Assembly: GCF_008017835.1 (NCBI RefSeq)
Contig: NZ_VRLT01000026.1
Span: 124,001 to 188,000, forward strand
Source of the DNA: Mesonia sp. HuA40
Lineage (GTDB): Bacteria; Bacteroidota; Bacteroidia; Flavobacteriales; Flavobacteriaceae
Direction: 5' to 3'
DNA length: 64,000 nucleotides
This document shows positions 7,981 through 16,125 of this stretch, piece after piece (the stretch's first letter is position 1; each line of letters opens with the position of its first letter). The notes below the pieces were generated by a model that saw nothing but the letters and a program-made list of their open reading frames with translations, did not search any database and was not told the origin of the DNA. Made by a program: the position numbers and the translations under genes.

Positions 7981-8725
7981 AAAGTATTTTGATTTGAATA
8001 GACGTGATTTTATAAAAACTAGTATAGCATTGGCAGGTAGCTCTAATTTACCATTCATCACTTATAGCCAGTTAATAGACAGTCAAGAACTTTTGGGTTT
8101 ACGCAAGCCACTTTTAGTGGGCAGTAAGCATATGCTCAGAAAGCAAGCTCATCTTGATTTTATGCGTATGAAAAAAGAAGCTAGAAAAGCAGGAATATTA
8201 ATCCAAGCCGTATCTAGCTACCGAAGCTTTAATAGACAGAAAAGTATTTGGAATAATAAATACAATCAGCTTACTAATCAAGGTCTATCCAAAGAAGCAA
8301 GTATTCATCGTATACTCGAATACTCCACTTTACCCGGCACTTCTCGTCATCATTGGGGAACAGAAATTGATATCGTTGATGCCACTAAACCCTTCCCTAA
8401 AGAAATTTTAATTCAAAAAAACTATGAAACCCATGGTGTTTATCATTCTTTAAAATGCTGGATGAATGAACATAGCCAAAAATACCATTGGGTGCTTACC
8501 TACCCCAACGAAACAAAGCGTACTGGCTTTTCTTATGAACCTTGGCATTATTCTTATCAACCTTTGAGTAAAGCTTATTTAAGCGAGTTTCTAAAAATTG
8601 ATTTGTTTAAATTTTATCTAAATAGAAAAGACATCAGCGGTTTTGAAATGTTAAGCTCTGATTTGCTCACCCAGTACATCAAAACGCACGTTCTAGGAGT
8701 AAATGAATTACTCCTACCCGATTGA
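7955..8725 (+). CDS. M15-family D-alanyl-D-alanine carboxypeptidase with Tat signal
   Basis: Zinc peptidase of the VanY/DacB (LAS) type that trims peptidoglycan stem peptides. Zinc and catalytic motifs are visible: SRHHWGTEIDIVD (HxxxxxxD) and EPWHYSY (ExxH). The N-terminus carries a twin-arginine signal, NRRDFIKTS followed by a hydrophobic stretch IALAGSSNLPFIT, so it is probably exported folded by the Tat system. Start choice: the ATG at 7955 overlaps the upstream gene by 26 nt; a TTG at 7994 would give MNRRDFIKTS, a very typical Tat N-terminus, and is a serious alternative. The neighbouring gpmI follows after 66 bp with its own promoter. Confidence 0.9.
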   Translation: MWVSITKCKKYFDLNRRDFIKTSIALAGSSNLPFITYSQLIDSQELLGLRKPLLVGSKHMLRKQAHLDFMRMKKEARKAGILIQAVSSYRSFNRQKSIWNNKYNQLTNQGLSKEASIHRILEYSTLPGTSRHHWGTEIDIVDATKPFPKEILIQKNYETHGVYHSLKCWMNEHSQKYHWVLTYPNETKRTGFSYEPWHYSYQPLSKAYLSEFLKIDLFKFYLNRKDISGFEMLSSDLLTQYIKTHVLGVNELLLPD

Positions 8726-8764
8726 TTTTACTTCAATAATTAGTGTATTAGAATATATGTTATG

Positions 8765-8772
8765 TAAATTTG
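8765..8772 (+). promoter_or_regulatory. -7 box (TAAATTTG) of gpmI
   Basis: Consensus TAnnTTTG 19 nt before the gpmI ATG. It probably starts the long forward transcript running to the methyltransferase at 12859. Confidence 0.6.
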
Positions 8773-8791
8773 TATAAAAATTTCATCAACT

Positions 8792-10303
8792 ATGTCAGAA
8801 AAAGCTATTTTACTCATTTTAGATGGATGGGGCCAAACGCAGGATGCAAATGTTTCTGCAATTGAACAGGCTAAAACCCCTTTCTTTGACCATTTAGTAA
8901 AAAACTATCCTACGTCAAATATAAGGACAGATGGGGAACACGTAGGATTGCCATCGGGCCAAATGGGTAATAGCGAGGTAGGTCACCTTAACCTTGGAGC
9001 AGGAAGAATTGTATATCAAGATTTAGCCAAAATAAACAAAGCCGTAGCGAATAAATCTCTTCTTGATGAGCCTGTTCTTGAGCAAGCTTTTGATTACGCC
9101 GTAAAAAATGATAAATCCATTCATTTTTTAGGTTTGCTAAGTGATGGCGGCGTTCATTCGCATATCAATCATTTAAAAGGATTATTAGAAGCTGCCCATA
9201 GTTTTGGCGTAACACGAAAACGGGTACACGCCTTTACCGATGGACGAGATGTCGATCCGCATTCAGCTAAATCTTACATTCAGGACTTAGAAGCCACTCT
9301 TGAGAAAACGAACTCTTTATTAGCCTCTGTGATTGGGCGATATTATGCAATGGACAGAGATAAACGTTGGGATCGTATAAAAAAAGCCTATGATTTATTG
9401 GTGCACGGGAAAGGCCATTTAACACGTGACATTCTTAGCGCAATAGATCAAAGTTATAAAAATGATATCACCGATGAATTTTTAGAACCTCATTTCTTAG
9501 CGCACAACACAGAAACACGCATTCAGGAAGGTGATGTAGTTATTTTTTTTAACTTTAGAACCGATCGCGGTAGACAACTGACCCAAGTTTTATCTCAAGA
9601 AGAAAATCGTGAATATGACTTGAAGCCTTTGCCCTTGTATTATGTAACGATGACTCAATATGATGATAATTTTAAAAATATTAATGTAGTTTTTTCAAAA
9701 GGCCATATAAAGGCCACACTGGGTGAGGCACTTTCTTTTATGGGAAAAACGCAAGTGCGAGCGGCCGAAACAGAAAAATATCCGCATGTTACTTTTTTCT
9801 TCTCTGGAGGACGAGAAACACCATTCCCTGGAGAGGAACGCATACTGGTAAACTCTCCCCAAGTTGCAACCTATGACCTCAAACCCGAAATGAGTGCCCC
9901 TGAGTTAACTGAAAGTTTAGTAGACCGTATACAAGAAAATGATATCGATTTCTTTTGCATTAATTTTGCCAATCCAGATATGGTAGGTCATACGGGAAGT
10001 CTGCCAGCGGCTATTAAAGCCTGTGAAACAGTAGACACCTGTATGGGTAAGATAATAGAGGCTGCCAAAGAAAATTACCACATATTGGTACTTGCCGATC
10101 ATGGGAATTGTGAAAAAATGAAAAATGAGGATGGAAGTCCGAACACCTCACATACTACCAACCCTGTACCTTGCATTCTTATTTCAAATAAATCAAAAAA
10201 ATTAAAAGACGGCATTTTGGGAGATATAGCTCCTACTATTCTAGACTTAATGCAATTAGACAAACCCGAATTAATGACGCAACAATCACTATTAACACCA
10301 TGA
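8792..10303 (+). CDS. gpmI: 2,3-bisphosphoglycerate-independent phosphoglycerate mutase
   Basis: Interconverts 3- and 2-phosphoglycerate in glycolysis and gluconeogenesis, using two Mn2+ ions and a phosphoserine intermediate. The N-terminal metal motif LILDGWG and the catalytic serine loop GQMGNSEVGH (about residue 62) are present, as are FTDGRDVDP and the C-terminal metal ligands in NFANPDMVGHTG and LADHGNCEKM. 503 aa is normal. Its end overlaps the start of the following lipoprotein gene by 4 nt (ATGA). Confidence 0.97.
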   Translation: MSEKAILLILDGWGQTQDANVSAIEQAKTPFFDHLVKNYPTSNIRTDGEHVGLPSGQMGNSEVGHLNLGAGRIVYQDLAKINKAVANKSLLDEPVLEQAFDYAVKNDKSIHFLGLLSDGGVHSHINHLKGLLEAAHSFGVTRKRVHAFTDGRDVDPHSAKSYIQDLEATLEKTNSLLASVIGRYYAMDRDKRWDRIKKAYDLLVHGKGHLTRDILSAIDQSYKNDITDEFLEPHFLAHNTETRIQEGDVVIFFNFRTDRGRQLTQVLSQEENREYDLKPLPLYYVTMTQYDDNFKNINVVFSKGHIKATLGEALSFMGKTQVRAAETEKYPHVTFFFSGGRETPFPGEERILVNSPQVATYDLKPEMSAPELTESLVDRIQENDIDFFCINFANPDMVGHTGSLPAAIKACETVDTCMGKIIEAAKENYHILVLADHGNCEKMKNEDGSPNTSHTTNPVPCILISNKSKKLKDGILGDIAPTILDLMQLDKPELMTQQSLLTP

Positions 10304-10857
10304 AAAAAACAATCTTCCTTCTTGTAGTTTCGCTTGCTCTTTGGTCTTGTGGAACCGCTACAAAGAATACAATTCAAGAAACTCAAACAGAAGCGACTAG
10401 TTATAAAGACTTAAACAATTATGCTTTTACTGGTGATTTTGAGGTAGAAGACATTAAACGTTCAAAACATAAGGCATGGTTTGAAGCTGGATATACAAAT
10501 TTTGAACTTAGCGAAACTGAAAAGAAAACACTTAAAAAGCACCTTAAGAAATATGAAATTATTGGTTTTATTGGAACTTGGTGCCCAGATAGTAAGAGAG
10601 AGTACCCTAAACTTATAAAATTACTCGACGAAGTTGACTTTGATTCAGAAAATTTTAAAATTTATGCGGTTAACCGGATGAAAAAAACAAGTGAGGGTAT
10701 AGAGCAGAAATTCAACATCAGGTATGTGCCTACATTCATTTTTATCAATAAAAAAACCGGAGAAGAAACAGGCCGATACGTTGAAAGACCTAATGAGAAT
10801 TTTATTAAAGACGTCATTCAAATCGTTACCCAACAAAACTACACTCCTTATCACTAA
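10300..10857 (+). CDS. Thioredoxin-fold lipoprotein with CPDS active site
   Basis: Exported lipoprotein (lipobox at LALWSC, Cys17) with a thioredoxin-like domain from about residue 80. The active-site position reads GTWCPDSKREYPKL, keeping the first Cys of the usual CxxC but with Ser at the second. The downstream cis-Pro segment is RYVPTFIFINKKTGEETGRYVE. With one Cys it should not act as a normal dithiol oxidoreductase; a monothiol, peroxidase-like or binding role is possible. Start overlaps gpmI by 4 nt. Family-level assignment is good, function is open. Confidence 0.85.
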   Translation: MKKTIFLLVVSLALWSCGTATKNTIQETQTEATSYKDLNNYAFTGDFEVEDIKRSKHKAWFEAGYTNFELSETEKKTLKKHLKKYEIIGFIGTWCPDSKREYPKLIKLLDEVDFDSENFKIYAVNRMKKTSEGIEQKFNIRYVPTFIFINKKTGEETGRYVERPNENFIKDVIQIVTQQNYTPYH

Positions 10858-10861
10858 AATA

Positions 10862-11269
10862 ATGAGCAACAGTAAATCGCTTATCATAGCCGTTGATTTT
10901 GATGGCACCATTGTAGAAAATAAATACCCTGGAATAGGCAAACCTAAAATGTTTGCCTTTGAAACCTTAAAAAAACTACAAAAAAAAGGACATCGATTGA
11001 TTTTATGGACCTATCGCTATGGTAGAGAATTACAGGAAGCGGTAGATTTTTGTGAGAAAAACGGTCTCACTTTTTATGCGGTTAACCAAAGTTTTCCTGA
11101 AGAGGAATACGATGCTGTTGTAAGCCGAAAAATAAATGCCGACTTATTTATAGATGACAGAAATATAGGAGGCTTTTTAGGCTGGGGAGAAATTTATCAA
11201 TTATTATTCAAAGAAAAACCACAACACCGTAAAACAAATAAAGGATGGTTTTCTTTTTTAAAGAAATAA
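10862..11269 (+). CDS. HAD-superfamily phosphatase (BT0820-like)
   Basis: 135-aa cytoplasmic HAD-fold protein. Motif I is AVDFDGTIVENKYP (nucleophile Asp and acid/base Asp), motif II is the LILWTYR threonine region, and the late acidic motif is DLFIDDRNIGG. There is no cap domain, as in the BT0820-type small phosphatases. I start at the ATG at 10862 (MSNSKSLIIAVDFDGT). An in-frame upstream start at 10724 would lie inside the preceding lipoprotein gene and adds 46 residues unlike any HAD N-terminus. Substrate unknown. map follows 3 bp later. Confidence 0.88.
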   Translation: MSNSKSLIIAVDFDGTIVENKYPGIGKPKMFAFETLKKLQKKGHRLILWTYRYGRELQEAVDFCEKNGLTFYAVNQSFPEEEYDAVVSRKINADLFIDDRNIGGFLGWGEIYQLLFKEKPQHRKTNKGWFSFLKK

Positions 11270-11272
11270 AAT

Positions 11273-12097
11273 ATGATTATACCAAAAAGCATAGAAGAAA
11301 TTGAGTTAATGCGTGAAAGTGCCTTAGTGGTTTCCAGAACACTTGGTGTACTAGCAGATTACGTAAAGCCCGGTGTAACCACCTTACAATTAGATAAAAT
11401 AGCAGAAGAGTATATTCGTTCTCAAGATGCTGTACCAGGATTTTTGGGCTTATATGATTTCCCAAATACACTTTGTATGAGTCCCAATGCTCAAGTAGTT
11501 CATGGAATACCCAATGACGAGCCTTTGAAGGAAGGTGACATCATTTCTATAGATTGCGGAGCCGTAAAAAATGGTTATTATGGCGATCACGCTTACACGT
11601 TTAAAGTAGGTGAAGTAAGCCCAGAGGTCGAAAAATTACTGCAAGTAACTAAAGAGTCGCTATACCAAGGCATAAGAGAATTCAAAATAGGCAATCGCGT
11701 TGGCGATGTAGGCTATGCGATTCAAAACTATGCAGAAAAACACGGGTATGGCGTAGTACGCGAATTGGTAGGTCATGGAATAGGAAAAACCATGCACGAA
11801 GACCCGGAGATGCCTAACTATGGAAGAAGAGGACGCGGCAAAAAATTTGTAGAAGGAATGGTTGTGGCTATTGAGCCTATGATAAATATGGGGAGTAAAA
11901 GGATTATTCAATTAAAAGATGGCTGGACCATACTTACCAAAGACGGATTGCCTAGTGCTCACTTTGAGCATGATGTGGCCTTAGTAGATGGTAAGCCACA
12001 GTTATTATCTACCTTTGACTATATTTATGAAGCCTTAGGTATTAGTAGTGACGAAGAAAACGAATTTAAAAAAGTAACTAATAGCACCAAAGCCTAA
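11273..12097 (+). CDS. map: Type I methionine aminopeptidase
   Basis: Removes the initiator methionine from nascent proteins in the cytoplasm. Pita-bread fold with the dinuclear metal ligands visible in order: SIDCGAV and GDHAYTF (two Asp), ELVGHGIGKTMHEDP (His), AIEPMI (Glu) and AHFEHDVAL (Glu). VVHGIPN holds the substrate-binding His. 274 aa, slightly long because of a C-terminal acidic tail (SSDEENEFKKVTNSTKA) not needed for catalysis. It sits 3 bp after the HAD gene and 6 bp before a methyltransferase gene, in an apparent operon with gpmI. Confidence 0.96.
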   Translation: MIIPKSIEEIELMRESALVVSRTLGVLADYVKPGVTTLQLDKIAEEYIRSQDAVPGFLGLYDFPNTLCMSPNAQVVHGIPNDEPLKEGDIISIDCGAVKNGYYGDHAYTFKVGEVSPEVEKLLQVTKESLYQGIREFKIGNRVGDVGYAIQNYAEKHGYGVVRELVGHGIGKTMHEDPEMPNYGRRGRGKKFVEGMVVAIEPMINMGSKRIIQLKDGWTILTKDGLPSAHFEHDVALVDGKPQLLSTFDYIYEALGISSDEENEFKKVTNSTKA

Positions 12098-12103
12098 AAA
12101 ACA

Positions 12104-12859
12104 ATGATTAAATGGATACTCAATAACGTCCCTAGACCGCTACTTATCAAAGCAAGTTATGTAGCCCGGCCGTTTTTGAGTATTCTTTTAAAAGGCTCGA
12201 CCTTTACAGATCCCATAGATGGTAAATCATTCAGACGATTTTTACCATATGGATATGGAAAAACCCGAGCAAATGTTTTATCGCCATCTACATTATCTTT
12301 AGAACGCCACAGATTACTTTGGCTTTACCTCAAACGTGAAACTGATTTTTTTAGTTTGCCTCGAAAAATGTTGCACGTGGCTCCCGAGCAGGCCTTTTAT
12401 CATCGATTTAGAAAATTACCGCATTTAAATTACACGACAACCGATTTAGAGTCTCCCCTAGCGGATGTTAAAGCCGATATATGTAACCTACCGTTTCCGG
12501 ATGATCACTTTGAAGTTATTTTTTGTAATCACGTACTAGAACATATTCCCGATGATAATAAAGCGATGAAAGAAATATATCGTGTTTTAAAAACCGGTGG
12601 CTTTGCTATTCTTCAAGTACCACAAGATGTTCAGAGAGAAGCAACTTTTGAAGATGACACAATAACCGACCCGAAAAAGAGAGCTGAAATTTTTGGTCAA
12701 TATGATCATGTTCGTATTTACGGTAAAGATTATTTTGACAGATTGTCTAAGGTAGGATTCAAGGTAAAACCTGTTCACTATGCGCAGCAATTAAGCATTG
12801 GCGAAATACAGAGATTCTGCGTAGATCCCAACGAGATATTGCCCATTGTCTATAAATAA
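12104..12859 (+). CDS. Class I SAM-dependent methyltransferase
   Basis: 251-aa methyltransferase of the Methyltransf_11 type. The SAM fold is recognisable: MLHVAPEQAFYHRF (motif I region, a shortened version lacking the classical GxGxG), TTDLESPLADVKADICNLPFPDDHFEVIFCNHVLEHIPDD (motifs II-III and the NHVLEH signature), and EIYRVLKTGGFAILQVP (motif post-III). The N-terminal 80 residues (FRRFLPYGYGKTRANVLSPSTLSLERHRL) are conserved in flavobacterial homologues but unassigned. Its target is unknown. Last gene of the forward block; it converges on apbE with no gap. Confidence 0.87.
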   Translation: MIKWILNNVPRPLLIKASYVARPFLSILLKGSTFTDPIDGKSFRRFLPYGYGKTRANVLSPSTLSLERHRLLWLYLKRETDFFSLPRKMLHVAPEQAFYHRFRKLPHLNYTTTDLESPLADVKADICNLPFPDDHFEVIFCNHVLEHIPDDNKAMKEIYRVLKTGGFAILQVPQDVQREATFEDDTITDPKKRAEIFGQYDHVRIYGKDYFDRLSKVGFKVKPVHYAQQLSIGEIQRFCVDPNEILPIVYK

Positions 12860-13861
12860 TCAATTCACCAAGCGTTCTTTAAACGATTGGGTCATATACT
12901 CCCTTTGTTTGCCTAAGCTATCGATATAAGTGAAGTAAGCAGCTTTTATACCGTTCTCCTCCTTAAGAAAAGATAGTGTTTTCTTTTTTCCCATAGCCAT
13001 CACACTTGTAGCATACGCATCAGCCTTGGCGCAAGTCGTTGCGATTATTGATGCGCTGGTCACTTTCGTGGTTGTTGCTTGACCAGTTCTAGGATTTATA
13101 GTATGCACGTATTTTTTTCCGCTAAGGCTATCTACCCAAAATTTACGGTAATTGCCAGAAGAGGCTAAGGCTTCATTTTTAAGTTTGAGTTTATATTGAT
13201 AGCTCCTATTCTCTAAATCAGAATCTATCCCTTCCACTCCAACTATCCAATCGGCATTTTTATGCAGGTTTTGGCCACGTGTAACAATTTCACCGCCAAG
13301 CTCAACCAAATAATTTTCAATGCCTTGTTTGTTCAAAAATTCAGCTATGAGGTCAATACCGTAGCCTTTGGCAATAGCATTAAAATCAATATAGATATTG
13401 GGATTTACTTTACGGATTTGATTTTGTTTTGTTAAGCTTATTTTTTCTAAACCGGTTAACATCAACAAAGAATCTATTGTATGTTGCGAAAGGTCGTTTA
13501 AAGCCGGACTGGTTCCAAATCCGTAGGCATTTCTTAGGGCCCCTACAGTGGGATCAAAAAAACCATCGGTTTCTTTATAAATAGTTTTAGAAAGCTGCAA
13601 TACATCCGAAAAGATAAAATCAACAACTATTGTGCTATCTCCTGCATTCACGCGTGAAATATCGCTAGTTTCCAAATAAGTACTAACCGATTGATTAACT
13701 CGATTTATAATGCTATCAATTTGAGATTTTTCTATTGATTTTTTTTGTGTATTGATGTAGTATCGAGTGCCGAAAGCATCTCCAGAAATGATAAATTCTT
13801 CTTGCTGTGGTGCTTGACAAGCGACAAACAAGCAAATCAAAAATAAATATATATGCCTCAT
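12860..13861 (-). CDS. apbE: FAD:protein FMN transferase (ApbE), lipoprotein
   Basis: Transfers FMN from FAD to a Thr hydroxyl of target flavoproteins. Residues 1-15 form a lipoprotein signal (LFVAC, lipid Cys15), so it acts outside the cytoplasmic membrane. Family motifs are visible: the FDPTVGALRNAYGFG segment, FNAIAKGYGIDLIAEFL, VELGGEIVTRG, and the Mg/FAD-binding HTINPRTGQ ... TTCAKADAYATSVMAMG with its Asp. It lies beside the NQR operon; NqrC (DALAGAT) carries the ApbE target motif, so NqrB and NqrC are the likely substrates. It overlaps the upstream small gene by 4 nt. Confidence 0.95.
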   Translation of the reverse strand: MRHIYLFLICLFVACQAPQQEEFIISGDAFGTRYYINTQKKSIEKSQIDSIINRVNQSVSTYLETSDISRVNAGDSTIVVDFIFSDVLQLSKTIYKETDGFFDPTVGALRNAYGFGTSPALNDLSQHTIDSLLMLTGLEKISLTKQNQIRKVNPNIYIDFNAIAKGYGIDLIAEFLNKQGIENYLVELGGEIVTRGQNLHKNADWIVGVEGIDSDLENRSYQYKLKLKNEALASSGNYRKFWVDSLSGKKYVHTINPRTGQATTTKVTSASIIATTCAKADAYATSVMAMGKKKTLSFLKEENGIKAAYFTYIDSLGKQREYMTQSFKERLVN

Positions 13862-14217
13862 ACTTTTTTTATACCAGGATAAAGCAAACTATATGCTTCA
13901 TCTTTTACCACGGGTTGTTCAAAGTCATCACCATGCCCAAGACCAACAGGTGCATAATAAGTGTCGGCCTCAAACTTTAGAGCGTGATCTTTTACTTTTT
14001 GCATAAGCTCCTTATCCATTTCAGAAACTTTTTTTGGGTGACAAATTGCCCGAACAACCACAAAGCTCATTTGTTTTTCCTTTTGAACAACAAATTGTGG
14101 ATTCTTTTTCAATTTAGAATTAACAGCTAAAAATTCAAATCCTTGTTTTTCTAAATCTTCACCTACTATGTTCATAGCAAGTTGATGCAGTTCTTGTTCT
14201 GTTAGCTCTTCTTTCAT
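13858..14217 (-). CDS. Small conserved protein co-transcribed with apbE (function unknown)
   Basis: 119-aa soluble protein with no signal peptide or membrane segment. A helical start (ELTEQELHQLAMNIVGEDLEKQGFEFLAV) is followed by a strand-rich core PQFVVQKEKQMSFVVVRAICHP and the end TYYAPVGLGHGDDFEQPVVKDEAYSLLYPGIKKV. Homologues sit beside apbE and nqr genes in flavobacteria, and I recall them carrying the label 'NQR subunit F', which this sequence does not support: no ferredoxin or flavin domain is present. Start overlaps nothing upstream, and a -7 box lies 4 nt before the ATG. Function unknown; a role in NQR assembly or flavinylation is inferred from position only. Confidence 0.78.
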   Translation of the reverse strand: MKEELTEQELHQLAMNIVGEDLEKQGFEFLAVNSKLKKNPQFVVQKEKQMSFVVVRAICHPKKVSEMDKELMQKVKDHALKFEADTYYAPVGLGHGDDFEQPVVKDEAYSLLYPGIKKV

Positions 14218-14221
14218 AGTT

Positions 14222-14229
14222 CAAAAATA
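14222..14229 (-). promoter_or_regulatory. -7 box (TATTTTTG) ahead of the apbE operon
   Basis: TAnnTTTG match ending exactly 4 nt before the ATG at 14217. The same spacing occurs at tatA and at the gene starting at 43555, implying a leaderless transcript. Confidence 0.55.
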
Positions 14230-14340
14230 CTATATTTTACACAATGTATAAACTTGAACCAAAAAAAAGAAAATGTTAAATCAACTTTCTAATTATCAAG
14301 TTTTTATGATTTTTATTTATCTTAAAAGAAAAAGAATAAA

Positions 14341-14766
14341 ATGGCATTTAAGAAAAGAACAGAGAAAGCGATAAGTAAATTATACATTGCTTTTCACAAG
14401 GGAGAATTACACCCCAATTGCCACTGTAAATGTGCGGTGGGCAATATCTTAAATCAAGCTGATTTCTGGGCTGGTTTCAGCGATAATATAGGAAAAGGTA
14501 ATTTGAATTATGTAGGAAAAGTACATCAGGTACTCGGACGCAAATATGCCGGCTTCACTCCTCAAGAATTGCTTAATATAGAAGTAATATTCTTAAAAAA
14601 ACTAAAGTATAATTCAAGTAGAAATGGTAGTTATAATCAAGATGATTTGTTTTATGGTCTAGAAGCGGTGATCAAGTATTTATGTCAACTTGATAAGCAA
14701 CCTAATTTACTTCGCATTGAAGAACTATTAGATTATCAACCGAAGAAGACTAGCCTTCTGGTATAA
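14341..14766 (+). CDS. Cys-rich small conserved protein next to nqrF (function unknown)
   Basis: 141-aa soluble protein. Near residue 25 it has a Cys/His cluster, HPNCHCKCAVGNIL, followed by NYVGKVHQVLGRKYAGFTPQELLNIEVIFLKKLKY and the motif LFYGLEAVIKYLCQLD. This pattern recurs in a flavobacterial family often named 'Na+-translocating NADH-quinone reductase subunit F'. It bears no resemblance to NqrF, so the name is probably carried over from the neighbourhood. The cluster could bind a metal or an Fe-S centre. It lies on the forward strand, converging on nqrF and sharing its bidirectional terminator. Confidence 0.78.
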   Translation: MAFKKRTEKAISKLYIAFHKGELHPNCHCKCAVGNILNQADFWAGFSDNIGKGNLNYVGKVHQVLGRKYAGFTPQELLNIEVIFLKKLKYNSSRNGSYNQDDLFYGLEAVIKYLCQLDKQPNLLRIEELLDYQPKKTSLLV

Positions 14767-14800
14767 AAAAAGCCTTTTCATTAAAATGAAAAGGCTTTTT
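14766..14800. terminator. Bidirectional terminator between the Cys-rich gene and nqrF
   Basis: Long stem AAAAAGCCTTTTCA / TGAAAAGGCTTTTT with a small AT loop, with T runs on both strands. It can end the forward gene (stop at 14766) and the reverse nqr operon (stop at 14820). Confidence 0.85.
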
Positions 14801-14819
14801 AAACATTATTAATGATGGT

Positions 14820-16124
14820 TTATCCACCAAAATCATCAAATCTGATATTCTCATCTGGAATACCGAAGTCTTCTCCCATTTTTTGAACCGCTTGGTTCAT
14901 TAATGGAGGTCCACAGAAATACAATTCAATTTCTTCTGGCTCATCATGTTTTGTTAGGTATTGATCAATCACCACTTGGTGAATAAATCCTACAAAACCG
15001 TCCCCTTCAGAATGAATATCTTCTTTTACCTTCCAATTATCTTCCTCTAAAGGTTCAGACAAGGCTAAGTAAAATTTAAAATTTGGAAATTCACGCTCTA
15101 GTTCTCTAAAATGCTCAATGTAGAATAACTCTCGTTTAGATCTACCACCGTACCAATAAGTTACTTTTCTTCCTGTTTTTAAGGTTTTGAAAAGGTGATA
15201 TAAATGCGATCGCATAGGTGCCATACCGGCTCCACCACCTACATAAAGCATTTCTGCTTCAGATTCATTGATAAAGAATTCTCCGTAAGGGCCAGATATA
15301 GTTACTTTATCTCCTTTTTTACAGTTAAAAATGTAACTTGAAGCCACACCAGGATTTACATTCATCCATTGATTTTTGGCACGATCCCAAGGTGGCGTAG
15401 CAATACGCACGTTAAGCATAATTTCTCTACCTTCGGCTGGGTAAGAAGCCATAGAGTAAGCTCTTTCTACGGTTTCTGTATTTTTCATCACCAATGGCCA
15501 TAATCCAAACTTATCCCACTCCTCTTGGAACTTGTCTGGCGTCTCATGCTCTTCTGGGTGAGCTGTGATATCAATATCTTTATAATTGACTTCACAAGGA
15601 GGAATCTCAATTTGAATATACCCGCCAGCTTTATAATTCATATCTTCAGGAATCTCCACTACAAACTCCTTAATAAACGAGGCTACATTGTAGTTACGCA
15701 CTACGGTTGCTTCCCATTTCTTAATTCCAAACACCTCTTCTGGTATATGGATATTCATATCTTGTTTTACCTTTACTTGGCAAGAGAGTCTTGCCCCTTC
15801 TTGCAATTCTTTTCGAGTAAAGTGAGGGGTCTCAGTAGGCAGGGCTTCACCACCACCCTCTAAAACGTGGCATTCGCATTGTATACAAGTTCCACCACCA
15901 CCACAGGCAGATGGTAAAAATATTTTTTCTTTACCCAAGGTAGACAATAAGGTTCCTCCAGAATCTACCTCTATCTTCTTCTCATCATTAATGGTTATAG
16001 TAACCGGACCAGAAGGCGATAATTTTTGTTTTGTAAAAAGTAGTAATGCGACAAGCAGTAGAATTAAAACTAAAAAAGCTACTACGGTGGCAACTACTAC
16101 GCCAATTGTACTTGCTAAAAACAT
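14820..16124 (-). CDS. nqrF: Na+-translocating NADH:quinone reductase subunit F
   Basis: Entry subunit of the NQR sodium pump, oxidising NADH at the cytoplasmic face. Residues 3-29 form the single membrane helix. Next comes a 2Fe-2S ferredoxin domain with ligands C74, C80, C83 and C115 ([11 protein letters not shown] plus LSCQV); C85 is an extra Cys. A flavodoxin-reductase domain follows, with the FAD motif RAYSMASYP and the NADH motif [13 protein letters not shown], then the C-terminal [10 protein letters not shown]. 434 aa is slightly longer than Vibrio NqrF. Final gene of the nqrABCDEF operon, 1 nt after nqrE. Confidence 0.97.
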   Translation of the reverse strand: MFLASTIGVVVATVVAFLVLILLLVALLLFTKQKLSPSGPVTITINDEKKIEVDSGGTLLSTLGKEKIFLPSACGGGGTCIQCECHVLEGGGEALPTETPHFTRKELQEGARLSCQVKVKQDMNIHIPEEVFGIKKWEATVVRNYNVASFIKEFVVEIPEDMNYKAGGYIQIEIPPCEVNYKDIDITAHPEEHETPDKFQEEWDKFGLWPLVMKNTETVERAYSMASYPAEGREIMLNVRIATPPWDRAKNQWMNVNPGVASSYIFNCKKGDKVTISGPYGEFFINESEAEMLYVGGGAGMAPMRSHLYHLFKTLKTGRKVTYWYGGRSKRELFYIEHFRELEREFPNFKFYLALSEPLEEDNWKVKEDIHSEGDGFVGFIHQVVIDQYLTKHDEPEEIELYFCGPPLMNQAVQKMGEDFGIPDENIRFDDFGG

Positions 16125-16125
16125 A

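Noticed and set aside
10724-10861. N-terminal extension of the HAD phosphatase
   Set aside because: Lies inside the preceding lipoprotein gene in another frame; MSNSKSLIIAVDFDGT at 10862 is the natural start.
13858-14766. Naming either small protein 'NQR subunit F'
   Set aside because: The true nqrF, with ferredoxin and flavin domains, is at 14820-16124; neither small protein has those domains.
15525-15863. 112-aa forward ORF antisense to nqrF
   Set aside because: It is the shadow of a highly conserved gene with verified motifs in the other strand.
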